A stretch of DNA of 64,000 nucleotides from Mycobacterium gordonae (GTDB lineage Bacteria; Actinomycetota; Actinomycetes; Mycobacteriales; Mycobacteriaceae), in the NCBI RefSeq assembly GCF_001417955.2, contig NZ_LKTM01000339.1, positions 1 to 64,000 of the forward strand. The letters run 5' to 3'. A program made the translations under genes and the position numbers. The notes under the pieces are model-generated. The model was not told where the DNA came from, did not search any database, and saw nothing but the letters and a program-made list of their open reading frames with translations. Positions 18,370 to 26,157 of this stretch are shown piece after piece; the first letter of the stretch is position 1, and each line of letters begins with the position of its first letter.

Positions 18370-20151
18370 GTGAGTAGATCCATTGACGCGGGGGCGGGCT
18401 CCCGTACGGGAGGGTCGGACGGACAGTTGGGTGTGGACTACGCGAGCGAGGTGCACGCCGCCGAGGACGTGATCGACGTCGAGTCGTACGGCGGCGGGTT
18501 CGACCTCACGCGGCGTGCCACGGCCCCGCGCCTGCGTGTCGGTCGCGACAAGTGGTTCAACCTGCTGTGGCTGATCCCGATCGGATTCGTGCTGATGCTG
18601 GCCGGCGTCGCGATCGGCAAAGGACTGCACAACATGCCGGCGGTGCAGTCGTTCATCGAGCGCTATCCCGGCACCGAGGAACACTCCGGTGTGGTGGGAC
18701 GGCCCGCGTGGATCGGCTGGACCCACTTCTTCAATCTTTTCATGATGACGTTCATCGTCCGTTCCGGAATCCAGATCCTGTGCGATCACCCACGGCTTTA
18801 CTTCAGCCGCAACGCCACGCCCGGCAAAGACGAGTGGTTGCGCGTCGGACCGCCCGTCCCGGACGACCCGTTATGGACGGCCAACTCCGACACCGTGGCT
18901 CTCCCAGCGCAATTCGGGCTGCCGGGATTCCGCCACTCCATCGGGCTGGCGCGCTGGTGGCACCTCGGTGTCGACGTGTTGTGGTTGGTCAACGGCGCGG
19001 TCTTCTACGTATTGCTATTCGCCACGGGGCAGTGGCGGCACCTGGTTCCGACGAGCTGGGACGTCTTCCCCAACGCCGCGTCGGTGGCCATTCAGTACGC
19101 GTCACTGCACTGGCCCACCGACAACGGCTGGGTCGCATACAACGGGCTGCAGTTGCTGGCCTACTTCACGACCGTGTTCGTCGCGGCCCCGGCCGCGGTG
19201 ATCACCGGACTCGGCATGTCACCGGCGCTGTCCCAGCGGGTGCACTGGCTCAGCAAGCGATTGAGCATCCAGCACGCCCGGTCGCTGCACTTCCTGGTGC
19301 TGGTGTACTTCCTGTTCTTCGTCCTCACCCATGTCACGATGGTTTTCGCCACCGAGGCCCTGCGCAACCTCAACCACATGTTCGCGGCGCGTGACGACAC
19401 CGGGTGGGCCGGCTTTGCTGTCTTCTGCGTCGCAATGGTGATCGTGGCGATCGGATGGGTCGCCGCCACTCCGTTCACCATTCGCCACCCGCGCGTGGTG
19501 CAGCGGGTAGGATATGCGCTGGTCGGTCCTTTCCAGCGGGCGCTGGAACGCCTGAATCCCAAGCCCGGGGCTTTCACCGAAAAGGACATCTCGCCGTACC
19601 ACTGGCGCAACGGCCGGTTGCCGGAGACCGTCGAGTACAAGGAGCTGGAGAAGAACGACTTCGCCGACTGGCGGCTGCGGGTCTACGGGCTGGTCGAGAA
19701 CCCGACGGCGTTTTCGCTCGATGACCTGCGCGCACTGCCGTACCACGACCAGATCACCCAACACTTCTGCATTCAGGCCTGGTCAGGGGTGGCCAAATGG
19801 GGTGGTGTGTCGATGCGGACCATCATGGAGATCGTCAAGCCGCTGCCGGAAGCGAAGTGGGTCGTCTTCTATTCGATGGGCCTTGGCGCGACGGGAGGCA
19901 TCTATTACAACGCGCATCCGATCGAGCAGATGACGCACCACATGAGCATGCTCGCCTACGACATGAACGGCGAGCCGCTCCCCTACCTGCATGGCAGACC
20001 GCTGCGGCTGCGCAACGAGTTGCAACACGGATTCAAGCAGGTCAAGTGGATCAAGGGTATCGAGTTCGTCGCGCACTACTCCGAAATCGGCAGTGGCTAC
20101 GGGGGTTACAGCGAAGATCACAAGTTCTTCGGCCGGCACCAGACGCTGTAG
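18370..20151 (+). CDS. Membrane cytochrome b / molybdopterin oxidoreductase fusion
   Basis: A 593-aa two-part redox protein. Residues about 60-370 form a cytochrome b561/FdnI-like membrane domain with several helices and histidines at helix ends (GWTHFFNLFMM, HLGVDVLWLVNG, ARSLHFLVLVYF, LTHVTMVF). After a linker, residues about 410-590 form an oxidoreductase molybdopterin-binding domain (sulfite-oxidase/MsrP type). In it FCIQAWSGVAKWGGV carries the expected Mo-ligand cysteine, followed by HPIEQMTHHMSMLAYDMNGEPLP. No C-terminal dimerisation domain and no Tat signal are seen, so the catalytic half may face the cytosol or be carried by the membrane part. The substrate is unknown. Start GTG 18370 or TTG 18361; there is no Shine-Dalgarno, so it may be leaderless. 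Confidence 0.82.
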   Translation: MSRSIDAGAGSRTGGSDGQLGVDYASEVHAAEDVIDVESYGGGFDLTRRATAPRLRVGRDKWFNLLWLIPIGFVLMLAGVAIGKGLHNMPAVQSFIERYPGTEEHSGVVGRPAWIGWTHFFNLFMMTFIVRSGIQILCDHPRLYFSRNATPGKDEWLRVGPPVPDDPLWTANSDTVALPAQFGLPGFRHSIGLARWWHLGVDVLWLVNGAVFYVLLFATGQWRHLVPTSWDVFPNAASVAIQYASLHWPTDNGWVAYNGLQLLAYFTTVFVAAPAAVITGLGMSPALSQRVHWLSKRLSIQHARSLHFLVLVYFLFFVLTHVTMVFATEALRNLNHMFAARDDTGWAGFAVFCVAMVIVAIGWVAATPFTIRHPRVVQRVGYALVGPFQRALERLNPKPGAFTEKDISPYHWRNGRLPETVEYKELEKNDFADWRLRVYGLVENPTAFSLDDLRALPYHDQITQHFCIQAWSGVAKWGGVSMRTIMEIVKPLPEAKWVVFYSMGLGATGGIYYNAHPIEQMTHHMSMLAYDMNGEPLPYLHGRPLRLRNELQHGFKQVKWIKGIEFVAHYSEIGSGYGGYSEDHKFFGRHQTL

Positions 20152-20158
20152 CGACCTG

Positions 20159-20575
20159 TCAGGTCGGGCACACCTGGTCGACCCACGACTTCACGATCTG
20201 GTTGTTCTTGGTGTAGTCCGGGTCGTCGAAGTGGGCGCCACCGGTGCTCACGAAGTGTTCGATCGCGGATTTGACCGAGGACGGCGGGTTGTAGCGCTCG
20301 AGGGTGTCGGCTGCTTTGCGGGCGGCGTCCTTGTCCGACGCGGTCAGCAGATCCAGGTTGGCCCCGGTGACGTCAACGCACTGGCTGGAGTCCAGGGTGC
20401 TGACCGGTGCCGACTCGGTGGTGGTGGCTTCGCTCGACGACGACGCCGCCGGCGACGTCGACTTGCCGGGGCTGCTGGCGCCTGAGGAGTGCACCACCGT
20501 GGTCTTGCCCGATGAGCAACCCGTCAGCACCGTCGCCGCAATCGCTACGGCCGCGATCCACCACCGCTTTCCCAT
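20159..20575 (-). CDS. Small lipoprotein of unknown function
   Basis: A 138-aa exported protein. The N-terminus MGKRWWIAAVAIAATVLTGC has two basic residues, a hydrophobic core and a lipobox LTGC, so Cys20 should be lipidated. A Ser/Thr/Pro-rich linker (to about residue 62) leads to a small helical domain with two cysteines (SQCVDV and DQVCPT at the C-terminus) that may form a disulfide. AGGAGG lies 5 nt before ATG 20575, which decides the start over the longer open frame. It is convergent with the oxidoreductase, with 7 bases between stops. Similar small Ser-rich lipoproteins are common in mycobacteria; I do not recognise the family. Confidence 0.78.
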   Translation of the reverse strand: MGKRWWIAAVAIAATVLTGCSSGKTTVVHSSGASSPGKSTSPAASSSSEATTTESAPVSTLDSSQCVDVTGANLDLLTASDKDAARKAADTLERYNPPSSVKSAIEHFVSTGGAHFDDPDYTKNNQIVKSWVDQVCPT

Positions 20576-20700
20576 CAAATCCTCCTGGCTGGGTACGCCA
20601 ACCGCTCCCGACGGCGGTTGCACCGCCGTAGGGTAGCGCACCGGCTGTGGCTCAGGTCACTTTCGAGCTGCCTGGACGCGGGAGATTTGCGGGGGCGCGG

Positions 20701-21261
20701 TTAACTGCCCCAGGCGGCGGCCACCTGCGTCGCTACGTCGATGACCTGAGCCGACTGGGACTGCGGCGAGTCGATTTCTTCGCGGACGTACTGGGCGATG
20801 AATCGCCGGATCTCCCCGTCGACCCCGGCGAGGATGCGCAGCACTTCGCCGCGGATGGACTTGGACGAGACATTGACCGTGATGTCCGACGGCCGCGGCT
20901 TGGAGACGTCCACGATGAGCAGCAGCGGCTCGGCCGCCCGGGCCGTGGCGCGCAGCGCGATGTCGCCGGTCACCTTGAATCGCTGCTTATCCAGCCGCAG
21001 ATCCAGCAGCAGGTCGATGGACAGCGGGATGTGAATGACAAAGGTGATGAGGTCACCGAGCTTGCGCGTGACCCGCGGCTCCTGGATCTTGACGTTCGCG
21101 CTGACCTTGGCGATTCCGCCGGGACCCTGGGCGATCGGCTCCATGGCAAACTCACTGCCGGCGATGTCACTCAGGGCGGCGGCGACCCGGTCCGGCGTTA
21201 CGGCGACCTCGAAAAATTTGCGGCCGAACTCTTCGTAGCTGAGGAAGTCGTGGTTTTCCAT
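20701..21261 (-). CDS. Conserved mycobacterial protein, Rv1780 counterpart
   Basis: A 186-aa soluble protein, beginning MENHDFLSYEEFGRKFFEVAV. Predicted alternating strands and helices include KLGDLITFVIHIPLSIDLLLDL and a C-terminal helix-rich part (LRILAGVDGEIRRFIAQYVREEI). No catalytic motif is evident. Length, strand and position next to the DUF4407 gene match Rv1780 of M. tuberculosis, a conserved protein of unknown function beside the ESX-5 locus. There is no Shine-Dalgarno before ATG 21261; an AT-rich TATAAAT lies directly upstream. In M. tuberculosis it adjoins malQ, but here a roughly 3.6-kb block intervenes. Confidence 0.72.
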   Translation of the reverse strand: MENHDFLSYEEFGRKFFEVAVTPDRVAAALSDIAGSEFAMEPIAQGPGGIAKVSANVKIQEPRVTRKLGDLITFVIHIPLSIDLLLDLRLDKQRFKVTGDIALRATARAAEPLLLIVDVSKPRPSDITVNVSSKSIRGEVLRILAGVDGEIRRFIAQYVREEIDSPQSQSAQVIDVATQVAAAWGS

Positions 21262-21464
21262 AAGATTTATACCGTCTCATGCCGCCCGGCCGATGGGCCG
21301 CTGATCCGATCGAGTCGCCGAAAATTCGGCCTGGCTCGGGCATAGCTGTTGTGATCTGCGTCACCGCGGAGCCGGCTGTGAAGAACGCCACAAGCGGGCG
21401 CTTCGATTCGGTGTGTCGGCCGGCGGCCTGCCACGCTTGACGTAACTGGAGGTGTTTGGATCCT

Positions 21465-23342
21465 ATGCGCGCGCAAGAAATCTCGGAGCAGCGCTCGGCC
21501 GTCACGCGGATCGAGGCGCTGCTGACCTGGCTCGGCGGCGGACACGCACGCGAGCTCGCGGAACGGCACGAGCGCTCCACGCACGCCGTCGCCGGAGCGG
21601 TCGTGGTGCTCGGCGCCCTGCTGGCCTGGCTGGTCGCTGCCCTGGCCGTCAGACCGGCGGTCGCCTCGGCCCCGGTGTGGGCAGTGGTGACGGCGACGCT
21701 CGTGTTCGGCCTGCTGGTCGGGGCGGTCACCCGCGCCATCGCCGGTGTTCCGGCCCGCGGCCGGTCCGGGATCGCGGGGCGGGCCGCCGTCGCGGTCGCC
21801 CTCGGAGTGGTCGTCGGCGAGCTCGCCGCACTCGTGCTTTTCTCCGGTTCGGTCGACCGCCGCCTCGATGAGCGGGCGGTGCGTACGGCGGATTCGGCAC
21901 CGCCGGTGGCGCAGGCCTCGGCATCCCTGCAGCAGGCGCGTGCGGCCCGGAGCGCGCTGGACGGCGCCGTCGACCAGGCCCGCGGGCAACTGGACAACGC
22001 CCTGGTGATCGCCCGCTGCGAATACAACCCGACACCGGCCTGCCCGCAAACGCGGATCACCGGCGTTCCGGGCCGTGGTCCCGAGAGCCGGACGGCGAAC
22101 GAGCTTCTCGGCGACGCACAGCGCGAGCTGGACGGCGCGCTGGCCGCACGCGACCGGCAGGCGCCCGCACTGGACGCCACCGTTTCCCGCGACGAACAGG
22201 CACTGGCCGAAGCGCGACAGGCCGTGGTGGCCGACGGCGGCCGTGGCCTGGGTGCGCGGTGGGTCGCGATGAACGACCTGACCCTGGCCGCCGCCGGTGC
22301 CCTGGTGCTGCGCATTCTGACGATCGCGTTCTTCACGTTGTTGTATCTGCTGCCGCTGATCCTGCGGATGTGGCGGGGCGAGACCACCCACGATCGCCAT
22401 GCCACCGCGCGTGCAGAACAGGAACGTGCCGAGCTCGAGGCCGATACCGCGATCGCGATCAAGCGGGCGGAGGTCCGCCGAGCGGCCGAAATCATGTGGG
22501 CCGAGCATCAACTCACCCAGACTCGCCTTGCCATCGAGGCACAGGCCGAGATCGATCGGGAACACCACCGCCGCCGAGTCGTCGAGGCGCTCGACGCCCC
22601 GGTGCACGCGTCGTCGGAACGTACGTTCGAGCCAGTGGAGGAAGACATGTACCTGCCGATCGCAGCCGAAGCTGAGGCCGCAAGCCGGGCGGTGGCCGAG
22701 TTGCCCGCCGCGGAACGGGACGTGCGGCCACCTGTCACCGCGAACCTGCCGGCGCCCGCCGAACCCGTGGTGGCTGCCGTCGAGCACTACGAGGAACCGG
22801 CCGCCGAGGTCAACGACGAGCACCGCGCCCCGCTGATTCCGTCGATCCCGGACGCCACCAAGGCCGCGGCCCGTTGGATCCGCCCGCTGGTGCCGCCGTT
22901 CGTGGCGCGGGTCATCGACAACACCACGCAGCCGCTGCGGTCCGCCCGGCAGGTGTTCGAGGAGGTCGAAGAGATTGCCTTCTCGCTCAAGCGGACCCGC
23001 AAAGTGACGATGAACACCGAGACCTCCGAGGGGGCCGGCCCGCAGCAACCGCCGCAGCCGCAGTCCCCGCTGCAGGGCCCGGACCCGGCTGCCACCGGTC
23101 CCGGCGTCCAGCGGATCGATTCGTCGCGCGGCCAGGCGGCTCAGCCCAACTACCGCGACTATGGCCAGCTGGGCGGCGTTGCAGAACCGGCGCTGAGTGA
23201 ATTGAGTCAGGCGCCGGCAGACCTGGCCCGGTTAGCGGTCGGGGCGTCGGGCGCAGAGGCCCGGCGGGAACTGGTCGAGCGTCAGGGGCCGCGCGAGTTG
23301 CGTGGGCCCGAGGGTCCGCGCCAACTGCCGCCGGCTCCATAG
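21465..23342 (+). CDS. DUF4407-type integral membrane protein with coiled coil
   Basis: A 625-aa membrane protein, counterpart of Rv1779c by position and type. Three membrane helices lie in the first 130 residues (VAGAVVVLGALLAWLVAALAV, VWAVVTATLVFGLLVGAV, AVALGVVVGELAALVLF). A long Ala/Arg/Glu-rich loop of about 130 residues with two cysteines follows, probably extracytoplasmic and coiled-coil. A further helix comes next (LVLRILTIAFFTLLYLLPLIL), then a charged helical cytosolic segment (EQERAELEADTAIAIKRAEV) and a Pro/Gln-rich low-complexity tail. Function is unknown. ATG 21465 follows GGAGGT by 11 nt; a TTG at 21456 is too close to that site. Confidence 0.8.
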   Translation: MRAQEISEQRSAVTRIEALLTWLGGGHARELAERHERSTHAVAGAVVVLGALLAWLVAALAVRPAVASAPVWAVVTATLVFGLLVGAVTRAIAGVPARGRSGIAGRAAVAVALGVVVGELAALVLFSGSVDRRLDERAVRTADSAPPVAQASASLQQARAARSALDGAVDQARGQLDNALVIARCEYNPTPACPQTRITGVPGRGPESRTANELLGDAQRELDGALAARDRQAPALDATVSRDEQALAEARQAVVADGGRGLGARWVAMNDLTLAAAGALVLRILTIAFFTLLYLLPLILRMWRGETTHDRHATARAEQERAELEADTAIAIKRAEVRRAAEIMWAEHQLTQTRLAIEAQAEIDREHHRRRVVEALDAPVHASSERTFEPVEEDMYLPIAAEAEAASRAVAELPAAERDVRPPVTANLPAPAEPVVAAVEHYEEPAAEVNDEHRAPLIPSIPDATKAAARWIRPLVPPFVARVIDNTTQPLRSARQVFEEVEEIAFSLKRTRKVTMNTETSEGAGPQQPPQPQSPLQGPDPAATGPGVQRIDSSRGQAAQPNYRDYGQLGGVAEPALSELSQAPADLARLAVGASGAEARRELVERQGPRELRGPEGPRQLPPAP

Positions 23343-23485
23343 GGCGGCATAGCGGCAAACGGGGCGAGTCGGTCGCGGCGTAGTATCTTTCGGGGTCGGC
23401 AGCGACGGGTAATTGCATACGGATTGGGAACAGGACGTGGATCTATGGATCTCGTGACGGCGGCAATCGTAAGGCAGCAACTCGC

Positions 23486-23932
23486 ATGAAAGTCAGCCTC
23501 TTTCTGGCGGACGCGGCGCAGGCCGATGTTCAATCGGGCAAGGTCCACACCCTCGGGCTGGGCTGGCGTCAGTGTCAAACACCCACGCCCCCATTCGCAT
23601 TGGTGATGTTTCTGGACATCGACTGGGACGAGACGAACAAACAGCACAAGCTCACCTGCCAGTTGCTGGACACTGACGGCCAACCGGTGGTGGTGCAGGG
23701 GCCACAGGGGCCGCAGCGCATCCTGTTCGAGGCGGCCGCCGAGGCGGGCCGCCTGCCGGGTGCGATTCACGGCACCGCGGTCCGGATGCCGCTGACCCTG
23801 AACATTCCGGGCGGAATCCCCTTGGAACCGGGCATCTATGAATGGCGGGTCGAGGTCGACGGCTTCGAGCAGGCCACCGCCGTCGAGGCTTTCATCGTGT
23901 CCCCGGGCGGCATAGCGCCGACGCCGGCCTGA
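23486..23932 (+). CDS. Conserved protein, Rv1778c counterpart (DUF6941-like)
   Basis: A 148-aa soluble all-beta protein, MKVSLFLADAAQADVQSGKVHTLG followed by strands such as ALVMFLDIDWDE, KLTCQLLDTDGQPV and GIYEWRVEVDGFEQATAVEAFIV. This layout matches the DUF6941 family as I recall it, in which the first strand is followed by a conserved GG/GLGW turn. No catalytic residues are evident. It follows the DUF4407 protein by 143 bases in the same direction and is convergent with cyp144. Position and length fit Rv1778c. Confidence 0.7.
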   Translation: MKVSLFLADAAQADVQSGKVHTLGLGWRQCQTPTPPFALVMFLDIDWDETNKQHKLTCQLLDTDGQPVVVQGPQGPQRILFEAAAEAGRLPGAIHGTAVRMPLTLNIPGGIPLEPGIYEWRVEVDGFEQATAVEAFIVSPGGIAPTPA

Positions 23933-23962
23933 TCCCGCAGGCCTAATCGCCTGCGCCTCAGG

Positions 23963-25177
23963 CTATTTGATCACCAATTCCAGGTGTTCCAGGCGTCGTA
24001 CCAGCAAGCTGGGTAACCACGGCCCAACGTCGGCCGCCTCGATCCAGGTGGTGCGGTCCAGCAATAACCGCAGCGTGAGCTGCGCTTCCAGCCGTGCGAG
24101 TGCGGCGCCGACGCAAAAGTGCACTCCCCTGCCGAAGCTGAGGTGTCCCCTCGACCCCGAGCGGTCGAGCCGGAACTGTGCGGGGTCTTCGAAGTGCGCG
24201 GGATCGCGGTTGGCGGCGCCCCACATCAGCAGCAGGTGTGAATCGGCAGGCAGATCTACCCCGGCCAGGCTGGTGTCGGTGCGCACGTGCCGGTAATGGC
24301 CGCGAAACGGCGGTTCGTAGCGCAGCGTCTCTTCGATGAAAGGGGTGAGCAGAGCCGGGTTTTCGCGCAACCGCCGTTGAACGTCGGGGCGGGTCGCCAG
24401 GATCCACGCCGCGCTGCCCAGCAGCGACGCGGTGGACTCTCCGCCCGCGGCGAACAGGGTCACCATCATGACCTGTGCCGCGATCGTGTCGATCTCCCCC
24501 GAGGCGCAGGCCGCCGAAAGCTCACCGAGCAGGTTCGCCTGCGGCTCGGCCACCGCCCGGCGGAAACAGTCGGTGATGTAGCCGTTGAGTTCCAGCAGCG
24601 CGACGCCGGCCGCATCGAGCTGCTCGCGACTCACCAATCCTTCGAGCAGCTGAGTGGCGGCGTAACCCCACTGCACCAGCTGGGCGATGTCCGCGTCGGG
24701 AACGCCGATGAGCTCGGCCACCACCATCATCGGCAGTCGGTTGGCCACGGCTTCCATCCATTCGATTCGGCCGTCCCGCAGGCCCTGGCGCCACAGCCGA
24801 TCCGCGGCGGCCGCGGTGAACTGCTCGGTGCCCCGGATGCGCTTGGCGGCCAGATGCCGAACCAGCAACTTGCGATGCACCGCATGGACCGGGTCGTCGG
24901 CGGTCGCCAGCACCTGCGTGGGCCCGCCGAGGGCATCCATGGTGAACGCCTGAACTCTGCCCTCGGGCGTGTACGTCATGGTGGCGGTCAGATTCGAGGA
25001 GAAATCCTGGGTCCGGGTGATGGCCTCGTTGACGGCATCCCACCCGCACACCACGTAAAAGGCCGAGTCGGCAACCCGATGGACCGGTCCGGCGCTGCGC
25101 ATGCGCTCGTAGAGCGGGTAGGGATCCTGGATCGACCCGGCATCGAACAGGTCGACGGAGTCGTGGACGGCGATCAT
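23963..25177 (-). CDS. cyp144: Cytochrome P450, CYP144 type
   Basis: A 404-aa P450 of unknown physiological substrate. The I-helix motif is unusual for a P450 in having AGGESTA (Glu instead of the acidic Asp), as in CYP144A1. ExxR is EETLRYEP and the haem loop is FGRGVHFCVGAALARLE. Start ATG 25177 gives MIAVHDSVDLFDAGSIQDPYPLYE, which aligns with the short form of CYP144A1. There is no Shine-Dalgarno, and the open frame continues upstream, so a longer form beginning at an upstream GTG or TTG (about 25215-25338) cannot be excluded. It is downstream of the DAPG-hydrolase-like and FAD-oxidase genes on the same strand and has no ferredoxin of its own. Confidence 0.92.
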   Translation of the reverse strand: MIAVHDSVDLFDAGSIQDPYPLYERMRSAGPVHRVADSAFYVVCGWDAVNEAITRTQDFSSNLTATMTYTPEGRVQAFTMDALGGPTQVLATADDPVHAVHRKLLVRHLAAKRIRGTEQFTAAAADRLWRQGLRDGRIEWMEAVANRLPMMVVAELIGVPDADIAQLVQWGYAATQLLEGLVSREQLDAAGVALLELNGYITDCFRRAVAEPQANLLGELSAACASGEIDTIAAQVMMVTLFAAGGESTASLLGSAAWILATRPDVQRRLRENPALLTPFIEETLRYEPPFRGHYRHVRTDTSLAGVDLPADSHLLLMWGAANRDPAHFEDPAQFRLDRSGSRGHLSFGRGVHFCVGAALARLEAQLTLRLLLDRTTWIEAADVGPWLPSLLVRRLEHLELVIK

Positions 25178-25338
25178 GGTGTCCAGCGTGCTGAGTCGAT
25201 ACCCGCAGGTCAATGGCACCGGGTGAAGTCGAAATCCGTTGCTGTGCGGGCGCCGCGCGAGTCGTCTCACCGGGGCGCCGGGACCTGCTGATTCGGTGAG
25301 AGGGATGACGGTATCCGTCTCACGCGTGAGAAAATCAG

Positions 25339-26157
25339 CTATTCGTTGCCGAAGCTGTCGTAGAGCTCGGGCAGAAAACCGGCCAGGTGGTTCATCTCCT
25401 GGGCGCAATGCACCAGCAGGTTGCGCCCGCTGGTTTCGGCGTTGCCGAGTATGCGGGAGGCGATGGGCCGCACCGCCTTCGACGCCACACCGGGGGCGTT
25501 GCGCACCGCGATGTGCGGCCCACCCATCCAGAACCGGGACCGCATCTCCGATCCGTCCCGCGTCGTGCGGATGTGGTGAATGAACCAGCCGACATCCACC
25601 GGCGCGTCCGCGGAACCCAGTCGCGCACAGACGGCTACCGCGTCTTCGCTGTCGGCAGGCAGGCCCATCGCCGTCGGCTCGACGAATTGTATTGCGCCGC
25701 TGAGCATTGACGATCCGATGTATTCGTTGATCAGTGACCAGCGCCCGATGTAGCGCTGTGCGCCCCGGCGGCCGGCCGCATCGTTCTGGTCACCGTCCTT
25801 CCACGCGGCCGACAAATGCGCTCTGGGGTGCCACAACTTGTAACGGCGGCTGTCGCATCCGTGCCAACCGAACCACCACGACCACATCGCCGGCGTGACA
25901 CCGGGCATGTCGGTGCGCACCGACACCTGATAGCTGCCGTCTTCGAGAACTCCGTAACCGTTCTCGGTCTGCTGGTAGCCGTCGTCAGCCACGCTGGCGG
26001 CGTCGTCGCGCGCCAGCAGCGCCATCCCTCCTTGCGGCCCGTGCTGCAACGCCTCCACGACATGCGCTGGCAACGGGGCCATTTCGGGTTTGAAGAACTT
26101 GCCGAACGGAGTGTCCGCGTCGTCGCCCCGGTAGCCGAGGTAGAGGTCACCGGTCAT
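25339..26157 (-). CDS. DAPG hydrolase (PhlG)-like metal-dependent hydrolase
   Basis: A 272-aa enzyme of the PhlG/phloretin hydrolase family, which cleaves carbon-carbon bonds in acylated phloroglucinols using zinc. Candidate ligands are His114, Glu145, His250 and Glu254 (HCAQE). The 31-residue spacing of the first two and the HxxxE pair match the ligand set I recall for PhlG (His129, Glu160, His270, Glu274). An aromatic-rich WSWWFGWHG segment precedes the first ligand. Corresponds to Rv1775 by position. Its ATG overlaps the stop of the FAD oxidase (ATGA), so the two are translationally coupled. The true substrate in mycobacteria is unknown. Confidence 0.82.
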   Translation of the reverse strand: MTGDLYLGYRGDDADTPFGKFFKPEMAPLPAHVVEALQHGPQGGMALLARDDAASVADDGYQQTENGYGVLEDGSYQVSVRTDMPGVTPAMWSWWFGWHGCDSRRYKLWHPRAHLSAAWKDGDQNDAAGRRGAQRYIGRWSLINEYIGSSMLSGAIQFVEPTAMGLPADSEDAVAVCARLGSADAPVDVGWFIHHIRTTRDGSEMRSRFWMGGPHIAVRNAPGVASKAVRPIASRILGNAETSGRNLLVHCAQEMNHLAGFLPELYDSFGNE

